A stretch of 13,232 nt of DNA, taken from assembly GCA_003158705.1 (NCBI GenBank), contig PMKX01000038.1, forward strand, positions 4,880 through 18,111, written 5' to 3'. Shown here in pieces: positions 1 through 6,287 of the stretch. The DNA is from Actinomycetota bacterium. Lineage in GTDB: Bacteria > Actinomycetota > Thermoleophilia > UBA2241. A program made the position numbers and the translations under genes. The number at the start of each line of letters is the position of its first letter. Within the stretch, counting starts at the first letter, position 1. Under the pieces are notes generated by a model. It worked only from the letters and a program-made list of their open reading frames with translations. It made no database searches and was not told where the DNA came from.

Positions 1-313
1 GCCTGCCCCGTTCGGTCGCCGCGGCCGCCGCTGCGGTCACCTCGTCGCCAAAGCCCTGGCGTACTCCCTGTGCGTAGACGAGGGCACGCAGGATCGTCGC
101 GAGGCTCTCGCACGAACCCAGCGACTCGAGCACGGTGAGGCGATTGCCGCGCGCCGACACGGCGAGCACGACGTCGTCAGTCTGTGGCTGATACGTGCCT
201 TTGGCGATCAGCCCCGGCCGGCCTTCGGCAAACAGAGGCTCGAGCGACCAGAACTTGCCCCAGCGGGAGACCCGATAGGGTCGTGGCCCGGTCGGCGGCG
301 GCGTGTCGCGCAC
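1..313 (-). CDS. RNB-family (RNase R/II-like) ribonuclease, N-terminal fragment
   Basis: This reading frame starts with GTG at 313 and stays open to the window edge, giving about 104 residues of an incomplete protein. It begins 11 nt after the stop of the S41 protease gene, so it is probably the last visible gene of the ftsEX operon. A GGGAG sits only one base from the GTG, so the start is approximate; GGCGG lies slightly further upstream. The visible part has a small beta-rich stretch (GLIAKGTYQPQTDDVVLAV) followed by a helix-like VLESLGSCESLATILRALVY segment. From memory, this resembles the N-terminal region of actinobacterial RNB-domain 3'-5' exoribonucleases, where a cold-shock-like module is followed by a 'D..ALM.D.GLRR.F' helix. 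The catalytic RNB domain lies outside the window, so the assignment rests on this resemblance. If correct, it is a cytoplasmic RNA-degrading enzyme. Confidence 0.5.
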   Translation of the reverse strand, partial: MRDTPPPTGPRPYRVSRWGKFWSLEPLFAEGRPGLIAKGTYQPQTDDVVLAVSARGNRLTVLESLGSCESLATILRALVYAQGVRQGFGDEVTAAAAAATERGR

Positions 314-324
314 GCTCCCGCCGC

Positions 325-1500
325 CTACTGGTGCAGAGCGATGTAGTGCAGGGCGGCTTGGAGTTGCTCGTCGCGCTTGGTCTTGGGGTCGTCACGCACG
401 ACCACTGCGGGCTCGATGCCCTTCTTGTTGATGTCTCGCCCGGCCGGCGTGTAGTACACGGCCGTGGTGATCTTGAGATTGGCGCCACCGGGCAGGGGGA
501 TGACGTTCTGCACCAGCCCCTTGCCAAAGGTGCGCGTGCCGATGACTGTCGCGCGATTATGGTCCTGCAGCGCACCGGTGACGATCTCAGAGGCACTGGC
601 GGTGAAACCGTTGACGAGCACTACTACCGGCAGCGACGTGGCGGAGCCGCCGGTCACATCGAACGTCTCGGCCGGAGAATGCAGACCCTTGGTGCTCACC
701 ACCACGCCGCTGCCGATGAAGTCGCTGGTCACGTTGATGGCCTCGCTCAACAGGCCCCCGCCGTTGTACCGCAGGTCGAGGATGACCCATTGCGCGCCCT
801 GCGACTGGAGCTGGGCGATATCCTTGTGCACTGTGCTGCCCACTCCGCTGGCAAACTCGAAGAGCTGCACGTAGCCGACCTTCTCGCCGCCGGCGCTGTA
901 TACATGCGTACGCGTCTCGGGGATCGGGATCTGGCGTCGCGTGATGGTCAGATCACGTACCTGGCCGGAGGCCGCCGAGCGCATCTGGAGCTTCACCTGG
1001 GTGCCCTCTTGGCCCTTGATGCGACCGATACTGACCTCCAGCGAGGCGTCCTTCGTCGGCTGGCCGTCCACGGCGACGATGACGTCGCCGGCCTTGATGC
1101 CTGCCTGCAAGGCCGGCGACCCGGCGAAAACGCGCGTGACGAGCAGCTTGCCGTCCTTCTTCTCGAGGCCGGCGCCGATGCCGGAGTACGACCCTTGCGT
1201 CTCCTCCTGCAGCGTCTGGCTCTCCTGCGGTGACATGTACACCGTCCACTGATCGTGCAGCGAGTGGAGCAGGCCGGTGATGCCGGCTTGGGAGAGCTGC
1301 TCCACGTTCACGGCTTTGTAGTAGTGCGCCTGCAGCTCCTGAATGATCCGCTGCTCCAGATCAGCGGCCTGGGCCGCAGTCGCAGGCTTGGCCCCCGAAA
1401 GGCTGGAGCGGCCGTTGAGCCAGTATCCGAAGACGGCCCCGACCACCAGGGCAAGAACGACGACGGCAACAAGAAGGAGTATGCGAACGGAAGAGCGCAC
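325..1500 (-). CDS. S41-family C-terminal processing peptidase (CtpA/Prc type)
   Basis: This is a 391-residue serine protease anchored in the membrane and acting outside it. A hydrophobic N-terminal segment (about residues 5-26, ILLLVAVVVLALVVGAVFGY) is an uncleaved anchor or signal peptide. A PDZ domain follows at about 103-185 (SGIGAGLEKKDGKLLVTRVF, then AGDVIVAVDGQ). The tail-specific protease core comes next. The catalytic serine is S302 in TASASEI and the lysine is K327 in TFGKG. Their 25-residue spacing matches the Ser/Lys dyad of this family. The chosen start is GTG at 1500, preceded by AGGTGG; upstream in-frame sequence overlaps the M23 gene and is not coding. It lies 44 nt after the M23 gene and 11 nt before the ribonuclease gene, in the ftsEX operon. 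Family members cleave or degrade envelope proteins at their C-termini, and in some bacteria they control murein hydrolase levels. Its substrate here is unknown; the neighbouring M23 protein is a candidate. Confidence 0.93.
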   Translation of the reverse strand: MRSSVRILLLVAVVVLALVVGAVFGYWLNGRSSLSGAKPATAAQAADLEQRIIQELQAHYYKAVNVEQLSQAGITGLLHSLHDQWTVYMSPQESQTLQEETQGSYSGIGAGLEKKDGKLLVTRVFAGSPALQAGIKAGDVIVAVDGQPTKDASLEVSIGRIKGQEGTQVKLQMRSAASGQVRDLTITRRQIPIPETRTHVYSAGGEKVGYVQLFEFASGVGSTVHKDIAQLQSQGAQWVILDLRYNGGGLLSEAINVTSDFIGSGVVVSTKGLHSPAETFDVTGGSATSLPVVVLVNGFTASASEIVTGALQDHNRATVIGTRTFGKGLVQNVIPLPGGANLKITTAVYYTPAGRDINKKGIEPAVVVRDDPKTKRDEQLQAALHYIALHQ

Positions 1501-1544
1501 TAGCCACCTATGGTAGCCGCAGCGGCGGCGTGCTTCAAGCGAGC

Positions 1545-2765
1545 CTACTTGAGGTAGCCGAGCGGGTTGACCGGCTTGCCATTGAGGCGCACCTCGAAGT
1601 GCAGGTGCGGACCGGTCGACATGCCGGTGGAGCCTACATAGCCGATCACCTGGCCGCGTGTGACGCCTTGGCCCACACTCACGTTCAGACTCGACTGGTG
1701 GCCGTACAGAGTGCTCAGGCCACCGCCGTGGTCGATGACCACGGCGTTGCCGTAGCCGCCCATCCACTGCGCCCATACCACGTTCCCGCCGTCGGCGGCG
1801 TGGATGGGCGTGCCGTAGGGCACGCCGATGTCGATGCCGGTGTGGAACTCGCTGCCGCCGAACGGGCTCGTGCGCCATCCGAACGGGGAGGTGATGGGCC
1901 CGCTCACCGGCCACATCATGGAGCCCGTGGCATAGCTGTTGCTGGAGGTCGAGCGCCCGGAGAGGAAGGCCTGCAGGCGAGCGCTGTCGGCCTGCAGCTG
2001 CGCCTGCTGCTGCTCCCAGGCCTTGCTGCTGGTCTGCACCTGGGCCAGCGTGGCATTCTTCTGCTGCCGAGCGGCAGCGTAGCTCGCCTGCTTGGCCGCC
2101 AGCTCGGCCTCGACAGCTGCGAGCTGGTCGTGCTGCGCCTTGAGGCCCTGCTGGATCTTGAACGCCGCCGCCGTGTCGGCGGCCACGGCGTCTTCCTGAG
2201 CCTGGACCTTGGCGCGCGCCGAGTCGAGATCGGCGGCGATCTGGTTGTCGTTGGAGACGATCCTGCTCACTACCTGCAGCCGAGAGATAAAGTCGTCATA
2301 GCCGGTGGCGCCGAGCAGCATGTCGAGGTACGAGACGTCGCCGGTCTTGTAGATCTCCACCACGTGCTCCCCGAAGAGCTGCTGCTGCCGTGCGAGGTCG
2401 GCCTGGGCCTTGTCTAGCGCCTGCCGCTTAGTGGCCAGCTGGGCACGCAGCTGGTCGAGGCGCGCCTGGCTAGCGTCGAGCTTGGCGGTGGCTATCGCCA
2501 CCTTGGCCTGCAGGGGTGCCAGTTGGTCGCCGATGACACCGAGCTTGGCGTCGAGCGCACCGACCGCAGCGGCCAGCGAGCTCTCCTGGTGTTTGGCGGC
2601 GGCGATCTTGGCCTGCGCCGCGGCAAGCTTCGCGGCGTTCTGGCGCAGCTGGGCCTGGGCGCCCAAGGTCGTGAGCGCGCCGGCCGGCTGCGCTGCAGTG
2701 CCCACGAGCACTGCGGCCGCGGCGATGAGAAGTACGAGTGTCCTCGTCATCTTCATGGCGTTCAT
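1545..2765 (-). CDS. Secreted coiled-coil M23 (lysostaphin-like) peptidase, EnvC/CwlO-like
   Basis: This 406-residue exported wall hydrolase or hydrolase activator has three parts. A signal peptide covers about residues 1-32, ending near PAGALTT. A long alanine- and glutamine-rich coiled coil runs from about 35 to 265 and is interrupted by a GDVSYLDMLLGATGYDDF hinge, as in PcsB/EnvC-type partners of FtsX. The M23 domain follows from about 290. Its zinc-site residues are intact: H308 and D312 in HTGID, and H387 and H389 in GPHLHFEV, with LYGH at 353-356. It should therefore be an active endopeptidase, unlike E. coli EnvC, which has lost these ligands. The ATG at 2765 is preceded by GAAGAA; further ATGs at 2756 and 2750 are possible. 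It lies 50 nt after ftsX, so FtsEX probably recruits or activates it across the membrane through the coiled coil. That link is inference from order and architecture. Confidence 0.93.
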   Translation of the reverse strand: MNAMKMTRTLVLLIAAAAVLVGTAAQPAGALTTLGAQAQLRQNAAKLAAAQAKIAAAKHQESSLAAAVGALDAKLGVIGDQLAPLQAKVAIATAKLDASQARLDQLRAQLATKRQALDKAQADLARQQQLFGEHVVEIYKTGDVSYLDMLLGATGYDDFISRLQVVSRIVSNDNQIAADLDSARAKVQAQEDAVAADTAAAFKIQQGLKAQHDQLAAVEAELAAKQASYAAARQQKNATLAQVQTSSKAWEQQQAQLQADSARLQAFLSGRSTSSNSYATGSMMWPVSGPITSPFGWRTSPFGGSEFHTGIDIGVPYGTPIHAADGGNVVWAQWMGGYGNAVVIDHGGGLSTLYGHQSSLNVSVGQGVTRGQVIGYVGSTGMSTGPHLHFEVRLNGKPVNPLGYLK

Positions 2766-2780
2766 GGTAGTTCTTCGGCA

Positions 2781-2807
2781 GGCGGCGCTTTTCCTGTAGC
2801 GCCCGCC
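2781..2807 (-). other. Intercistronic hairpin between ftsX and the M23 gene
   Basis: GGCGGCGCT (2781-2789) pairs with AGCGCCCGCC (2798-2807), giving a 9-bp GC-rich stem with one bulged base and an 8-nt loop. It fills most of the 50-nt gap between the ftsX stop and the M23 start. On the minus strand it is not followed by a run of T, so it is not a standard terminator. It could slow decay, mark a processing site or partly reduce readthrough, which would set the ratio of FtsX to the hydrolase. The structure is visible; the role is inference. Confidence 0.4.
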
Positions 2808-2815
2808 CGCCAGAG

Positions 2816-3745
2816 CTACACCTTGAGGTAGCGGCGCAGGGCGAAGCCGCCGCCCAGAGCGCCCAGCACAGCCCCGAGAAGGGCCAGTGAGGGCAGGAGC
2901 CCGAGCGGCCAACTCCCACTCTGGAACCACGGTGGATAGATCTTCACGGCCCAGTAGCTCAGGGTCGTGCTCTTGATCCACTTGAAGATGGTCCAGTTGA
3001 ACGCGTAGATGCCCAGGCCGGCGAGCACCGAGCCCACCAAGCCCGTGATGAAGCCCTCGAGGATGAAGGGCCAGCGGATGAACCAGTTGGTGGCGCCCAC
3101 CAGGCGCATGATCTCGATCTCGCGCCGGCGGGCGAAGATCGAGAGCCGGACCGTGGTGGAGATGAGCAGGATGGCCGCCACGCCGAAAATGCCCATCGCG
3201 ACCCACATGCCCTTCTCGACGAGGTTGATGATGCCCAGCATGCGGCGCACGGTCTTCTTGGCGTAGACGACGCTGTCGTGCTTGCCCGAACCGGGCACAT
3301 TGTCGTCGACCGCCGGGTTACCGACGAACTGCTGGGCCACCGCGTCCACCTGATTGCTGTCCTTGACGTAGATCTCGTAGGAGGCCGGCAGCGGGTTGTT
3401 CGGCAGTTCCTTGAGGATGATCGCCGAGTTGACGCCGAGCGTCTGGCGGAACCTCTCCAGCGCCTGATCCTTGGAGATGTACACACTCTTCTTGATCTGC
3501 GGCGTGCTGTTGATCTTCTGCTGAAGCGCCGCCACCTGCTCAGGTGTGGCATTGTCGCTGATGAAGACCTGGATAAGGATGCGGTTCTTGAGGCTGGTGG
3601 TGCCCTGGTTGAGGTTGCGGTCGGTGACCAGGGCCACGCCGAGGATGCTCATGGAGATGAAGACGGTGAGGATGGCGGCCATGGTCATGACCCAGTTGCG
3701 TCGCAAAGAGCCCACAGCCTCAGAGAAGAAGAAGCTAGTCCGCAC
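2816..3745 (-). CDS. ftsX: FtsX, permease-like subunit of the FtsEX complex
   Basis: This 309-residue membrane protein has the FtsX layout. A first transmembrane helix at about 18-40 is followed by a large outside domain of about 130 residues. Three more helices follow at about 180-200, 225-250 and 280-300. The family signature RREIEIMRLVGAT is present at 207-219, after the second helix. The extracellular loop is the part that in other bacteria contacts the coiled coil of a murein hydrolase or activator. The start is GTG at 3745, with GGAGGTGA five bases upstream, placed inside the end of ftsE. The two genes overlap by 11 bp, which suggests translational coupling and a matched complex. Known role: with FtsE it links ATP hydrolysis to cell-wall cutting at division or elongation. 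It is not expected to transport a substrate. Confidence 0.95.
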   Translation of the reverse strand: MRTSFFFSEAVGSLRRNWVMTMAAILTVFISMSILGVALVTDRNLNQGTTSLKNRILIQVFISDNATPEQVAALQQKINSTPQIKKSVYISKDQALERFRQTLGVNSAIILKELPNNPLPASYEIYVKDSNQVDAVAQQFVGNPAVDDNVPGSGKHDSVVYAKKTVRRMLGIINLVEKGMWVAMGIFGVAAILLISTTVRLSIFARRREIEIMRLVGATNWFIRWPFILEGFITGLVGSVLAGLGIYAFNWTIFKWIKSTTLSYWAVKIYPPWFQSGSWPLGLLPSLALLGAVLGALGGGFALRRYLKV

Positions 3746-4442
3746 CGGTCACCTCCGCGGGCGACTCGTCGTAGGAGCCGCGATGCTCGTCACGCACCAT
3801 GCGGCCGCCCTCGAGTTGGATCACGCGCCGCTTCATGCGGTTGACCATGTCGCGATCGTGCGTGGCCACCACCACCGTCGTGCCCGTTCGGTTGATGCGC
3901 ATGAGCAGCTGCATGAGGCCGATGGACGTCTCGGGGTCGATGTTGCCCGTCGGCTCGTCGGCTAGCAGCAGCGGCGGATGGTTGACGAACGCCCGGGCGA
4001 CCGAGACGCGCTGCTGCTCGCCGCCCGAGATCTCATGGGGCAAGCTGTTCGCCTTGTCGGCCAGGCCCACCAGGTTGACGATCTCGGGTACCTTGCGACG
4101 GATGGAGCGCCGGTTCTCACCCACGACCTCGAGCGCGTAGGCGACGTTCTCCCATACGGTCTTGTTGGGCAGCAGCTTGAAGTCCTGGAACACACAGCCG
4201 ATGTTGCGGCGCAGGAACGGTACCTTGCTGCGCCTCAGTGTAGAGAGATTGCGCCCGGCCACCAGGATGCGACCCTCAGTGGGTTCGAGCTCCTTGAGGA
4301 CCAGCTTGATGAGGGTCGTCTTGCCGGATCCGGACGGGCCGACGAGGAAGACGAACTCGCCTTTGGGGACGTGCCAGGTGAAGTCTTGCAGGCCCACCAC
4401 GTCCGGCTCGTAGATCTTGCTGACGTTCTCGAAAACGATCAT
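3735..4442 (-). CDS. ftsE: FtsE, ATPase subunit of the FtsEX complex
   Basis: This 235-residue ABC-type ATPase of the cytoplasmic membrane face is close to the usual FtsE length. Walker A is GPSGSGKT at 35-42 and the Q-loop glutamine is Q86 in CVFQDFKLL. The ABC signature is ISGGEQQR (138-145), Walker B is LLLADEP (158-164) and the switch histidine is H195 in ATHD. The phrases VFQDFKLLPNKTVWENVAY and DEPTGNIDP are characteristic of FtsE. The ATG at 4442 is preceded by GGAGG with a 9-base spacer; the longer reading frame to 4478 would include the leader and was not used. It is the first gene of the operon and follows a strong promoter. The C-terminal 20 residues (rich in D, E and S) are an extension beyond the ATPase core and overlap the ftsX start. 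It drives FtsX conformational change and thereby the M23 protein. Confidence 0.96.
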   Translation of the reverse strand: MIVFENVSKIYEPDVVGLQDFTWHVPKGEFVFLVGPSGSGKTTLIKLVLKELEPTEGRILVAGRNLSTLRRSKVPFLRRNIGCVFQDFKLLPNKTVWENVAYALEVVGENRRSIRRKVPEIVNLVGLADKANSLPHEISGGEQQRVSVARAFVNHPPLLLADEPTGNIDPETSIGLMQLLMRINRTGTTVVVATHDRDMVNRMKRRVIQLEGGRMVRDEHRGSYDESPAEVTGAD

Positions 4443-4484
4443 CCGACGCAGCCTCCGATGCCGGTAGCCGGCGGCCAAGCTGGC

Positions 4485-4512
4485 ACTATAGACGACTCTC
4501 CGCCGAAGTCAA
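4485..4512 (-). promoter_or_regulatory. Sigma70-type promoter of the ftsE operon
   Basis: On the minus strand, TTGACT (4512-4507) and TATAGT (4490-4485) are separated by 16 bases. Each box matches the consensus at 5 of 6 positions. The predicted transcript start near 4478 gives a leader of about 36 nt. The leader contains a small hairpin (GCCGG, TAG, CCGGC at 4460-4472 on the plus strand) just before the ribosome site GGAGG (4456-4452). The hairpin may influence translation. Confidence 0.7.
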
Positions 4513-4620
4513 CTGACCTCGGCCGTGGCACGCGTTCGTCTTGGTCGGGGATAGCGGTGGGATCGAACAAAGAGCCCGCACGGTGTGCCAGCGAGTTCCC
4601 ATGATGACATCCCGCACCGC

Positions 4621-4634
4621 CGGCTGTAAAGCCG
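4621..4634. other. Short hairpin with GTAA tetraloop
   Basis: CGGCT, loop GTAA, AGCCG: five perfect pairs closed by a GNRA-type loop when read on the plus strand. Such loops are stable in RNA. It lies next to the larger overlapping repeats and may be part of the same structure. On the minus strand the loop reads TTAC, which is less special; this slightly favours plus-strand transcription, but no promoter was found. Confidence 0.35.
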
Positions 4635-4660
4635 CCCGCCTCTCACTGAGAGAGCAAAGC

Positions 4661-4737
4661 GGGGGCTGCCGCGAAGACAGAAGGACCAGTTGAGCGAGCC
4701 AAAGGAGCACTGGTGAGGCCGGCAGCCCCCGTGCTCC
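4661..4737. repeat. Two overlapping inverted repeats (alternative stems or pseudoknot)
   Basis: Pair A is GGGGGCTGCCG (4661-4671) with CGGCAGCCCCC (4720-4730), 11 perfect pairs. Pair B is GGAGCAC (4704-4710) with GTGCTCC (4731-4737), 7 perfect pairs. The left arm of B lies in the loop of A, and the right arm of B directly abuts A. The two can therefore form a pseudoknot-like fold or exclude each other. A third small pair, ACCAGT (4685-4690) with ACTGGT (4709-4714), competes with B. Neither strand shows a T-run directly after stem A. Function unknown. Confidence 0.6.
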
Positions 4738-4825
4738 TAGTACCACGCCGCGGCGCCGACTCCTGCATACGAACATCGGCCGGGGGCTAAAGGTTTTCTC
4801 CGACGTGCCGAGAAAGGAAGTGACT

Positions 4826-4873
4826 AAGAGGCTACCCTCTCTGTCTCGGGAAAGACCTTGGGTGGCCTCTTTT
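4826..4873. terminator. Terminator-like hairpin downstream of the DUF169 gene
   Basis: AAGAGGC plus TACCC (4826-4837) pairs with GGGTG plus GCCTCTT (4860-4871). This gives a 12-bp stem with one G-T pair, enclosing an inner GTCT/AGAC stem. On the plus strand the stem runs into TTTT (4870-4873), the better terminator form. On the minus strand the base is followed by AGTCACTT. The nearest upstream gene is the minus-strand DUF169 gene, which ends 57 bp away, so this is its most likely terminator and may work in both directions. Confidence 0.5.
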
Positions 4874-4930
4874 CCTGTCTCTGGCCGCCGGCGCTGCGCG
4901 CAAGCCGACCGCAGCCCCAAGGAGCCACAG

Positions 4931-5653
4931 CTACAAAGAGCCGCCGCGTCCCTCGATGAGCCGCCTCAGAAAGCTGTTGTGCAGCGAGCTGGCAGGGTCG
5001 TCGGCCCAGCGACACAGGAGCTCGTACATCGGCCTGGTCACACTGAAAGCGAGCAAGCCGGGAGGCACGTGCTGGCGCATGGCTTGGTCCGTGGCGCCGA
5101 CGATGGCCTGCGGCACGTCCAAGTCTGCGAACAGCCCGGCCAGTTGCGCACAGGCAGAGCCGAAGGGCACCGTGACCGGCGCCGGGTCGTCGGGCCTGCT
5201 GTAGTACGCGGCCCCGGTGCAGAGCACCGAGAGCTGGTCGGCGTTGACGTAGAAGGTGACTGAGCGCAGGTGGTCGTACTGGTCGCCGCGCAGCGGGCCG
5301 ATGAGCACGTGCGCATGCCTCGGTTGAAAGCCGGGGCGAGCATCAAGCCAGAGGCCCATCAGTTCGTGTGAGGCACGCAGCCCCTCCTCGTCGACGAGGA
5401 ACTTCACCAGCGCGGCGCGCGACCGCCCGGACACCTGGTCGCCGAGTAGCTGCCCCGCACCGCAACCGTGCCTCTCCTTCGTGACGTGCAGCGTCTTGCC
5501 CGCCTGCCACTGGGAGAAGGCGGCAAACACACACTCTCGCGGCTTGGGCTCGACCAGCGGTGCGAAGGGCGCCGGGTCGGGCGCGTCGTAGAGCCCGATC
5601 AGCGGGGTGTCGATGTCCAGAGTATCGAGGATGGTCGTCGGGTCTGGTTGCAT
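4931..5653 (-). CDS. DUF169-family protein (COG2043 type)
   Basis: This 240-residue cytoplasmic protein has no signal peptide or membrane helix. It carries DUF169 family features: an N-terminal ligand-like segment (TPLIGLYDAPDPAPF), C41 in ECVFAAFSQWQAGKTL, and VTKERHGCGAGQLLG with C64 at about residues 57-71. A later ITVFYVNADQLSVL-like region and a helical C-terminus follow. DUF169 proteins are widespread and their biochemical role is not settled; conserved cysteines suggest metal or redox chemistry, but this is inference. The ATG at 5653 is chosen because GGAGG lies five bases upstream. An ATG at 5668 is in frame but has no ribosome site. It is divergently arranged to the small plus-strand gene at 5749, with which it shares an 95-bp upstream region. 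No link to the ftsEX operon is evident. Confidence 0.75.
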   Translation of the reverse strand: MQPDPTTILDTLDIDTPLIGLYDAPDPAPFAPLVEPKPRECVFAAFSQWQAGKTLHVTKERHGCGAGQLLGDQVSGRSRAALVKFLVDEEGLRASHELMGLWLDARPGFQPRHAHVLIGPLRGDQYDHLRSVTFYVNADQLSVLCTGAAYYSRPDDPAPVTVPFGSACAQLAGLFADLDVPQAIVGATDQAMRQHVPPGLLAFSVTRPMYELLCRWADDPASSLHNSFLRRLIEGRGGSL

Positions 5654-5670
5654 GCTGACCTCCGTCATGG

Positions 5671-5699
5671 ATGGTGGCTCGCCCCATCGCCATTGTCAA
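5671..5699 (-). promoter_or_regulatory. Possible promoter of the DUF169 gene
   Basis: TTGACA (5699-5694, perfect -35) is followed after 17 bases by CACCAT (5676-5671), only 3 of 6 matches to the -10 consensus. The implied start, near 5664, would leave almost no leader before the GGAGG at 5663-5659. This promoter is therefore uncertain, but the perfect -35 box is notable because it overlaps the -35 of the divergent promoter. Confidence 0.3.
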
Positions 5700-5721
5700 C
5701 CGTACGCTCATGGCGTAGAGT
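5693..5721 (+). promoter_or_regulatory. Sigma70-type promoter of the small plus-strand gene
   Basis: TTGTCA (5693-5698) and TAGAGT (5716-5721) are separated by 17 bases. They match the -35 consensus at 5 of 6 and the -10 at 4 of 6 positions. The predicted start near 5728 gives a leader of about 20 nt that contains the ribosome site GAGGGGGG (5736-5743). Confidence 0.6.
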
Positions 5722-5748
5722 GCGGGCATAGTCACGAGGGGGGTGACC

Positions 5749-6207
5749 ATGAGCGCTTCGTACACACCGATCGATCCTGAGCGTAAGCTGTGGCAGTTGG
5801 CGGTCAGATGGGCCACGACGATGCAGAGGTACGGCGGCGAGCCCAGCTGCAAGGTCGCCTTCGCCAGCGACAATGAGCCCAGCCCCGAGCCGGCGACGGC
5901 GGGCTGGCTTCTGCACAGCTCCGCGGTTGCCGGCAAGCACGACCGCTACCTCTTGCTTCCCGACGGCGGGGTTTGGCATGAGGTGCTTCTGGAGGCGCCG
6001 ATCGCCGCCGAGCCCTTAGTCACTGTGCGCGAGTGGGTGGACCAACCGACCGATGAGCTGGTGACGCTGCTCGGGCGCTCGGTCACACGTGTGCAGTACG
6101 GCTTTGCCGACGAGCACATCGCCGTGCAAGCCGACCCGATCGTCGTCGACGACCGGCGACAGGTGTGGCGCGCCCATCCAGGCTCCGAGCGACGCGGCCA
6201 AGGCTGA
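5749..6207 (+). CDS. Small uncharacterised protein, copy A of a two-member family in this window
   Basis: This 152-residue soluble protein is not recognised. It has no signal peptide or membrane segment. It is clearly related to the product at 8403-8864. Shared blocks in the same order are P.C.VAF, GWLL, RYLLL.DG.VW, REW, D.LVTLL..S and VV.DRR. The RYLLLPDGGVW and DELVTLLGRS blocks suggest a compact alpha/beta fold, possibly a small binding domain. The ATG at 5749 is preceded by GAGGGGGG five bases upstream; an in-frame GTG at 5743 overlaps that site and was rejected. It is the only plus-strand gene here. It is transcribed away from the DUF169 gene and converges on the MFS gene. Function unknown. 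Confidence 0.75.
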   Translation: MSASYTPIDPERKLWQLAVRWATTMQRYGGEPSCKVAFASDNEPSPEPATAGWLLHSSAVAGKHDRYLLLPDGGVWHEVLLEAPIAAEPLVTVREWVDQPTDELVTLLGRSVTRVQYGFADEHIAVQADPIVVDDRRQVWRAHPGSERRGQG

Positions 6208-6225
6208 TCTTCCGCTTCGGCGACA

Positions 6226-6241
6226 CCCGCGGCCGCGCGGG
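6226..6241. terminator. GC hairpin between convergent genes
   Basis: CCCGCG, loop GCCG, CGCGGG: a perfect 6-bp stem in the 80-bp gap between the plus-strand gene ending at 6207 and the minus-strand MFS gene ending at 6288. There is no T-run on either side. A second palindrome, GAGCCGGCTC (6278-6287), lies directly after the MFS stop. Either could end transcripts from both sides; without T-runs this is tentative. Confidence 0.35.
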
Positions 6242-6287
6242 CTGCGGCTTCATCCTCCCCTGAGCCTGAGCCCCGCGAGCCGGCTCC

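Larger units (their letters stand above)
4513..4930. other. 418-bp intergenic region with strong inverted repeats and no convincing gene
   Basis: The minus-strand frame that crosses this region (4920 to 4486) looks non-coding. Its product is low-complexity without domain features, and it runs into the ftsE promoter. The region holds a GTAA-loop hairpin (4621-4634), a CTCTC/GAGAG hairpin near 4640-4653, two overlapping long inverted repeats (4661-4737) and a terminator-like hairpin (4826-4873). I could not match it to tmRNA, RNase P RNA, SRP RNA, 6S RNA or a tRNA, and I saw no clear plus-strand promoter. It could be a long 3' region of the DUF169 transcript, an unrecognised structured RNA, or ordinary spacer. 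Confidence 0.5.

Noticed and set aside
184..1233. Long plus-strand open frame opposite the S41 protease gene
   Set aside because: It lies antisense to a gene with an intact protease dyad and PDZ domain. It is a GC-rich mirror frame with no recognisable protein; the same holds for other long antisense frames in the window.
4545..4580. TTCGATCCCACC on the minus strand, resembling the T-loop end of a tRNA or tmRNA
   Set aside because: The bases before the loop (CTTTG) do not pair with the required 3' side of the T-stem, no CCA end or acceptor stem fits, and no tmRNA 5' end was found at the right distance.
4783..4810. GGGGGCTAAAGGTTTTC, loosely like a tmRNA 5' end
   Set aside because: The conserved GGTTTCGAC core is not met, and the matching 3' half would have to lie inside the DUF169 gene.
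4486..4920. Minus-strand open frame of 144 residues in the intergenic region
   Set aside because: The product is arginine- and serine-rich without domain features, it has no good ribosome site, and its end overlaps the ftsE promoter. The hairpins explain the region better.
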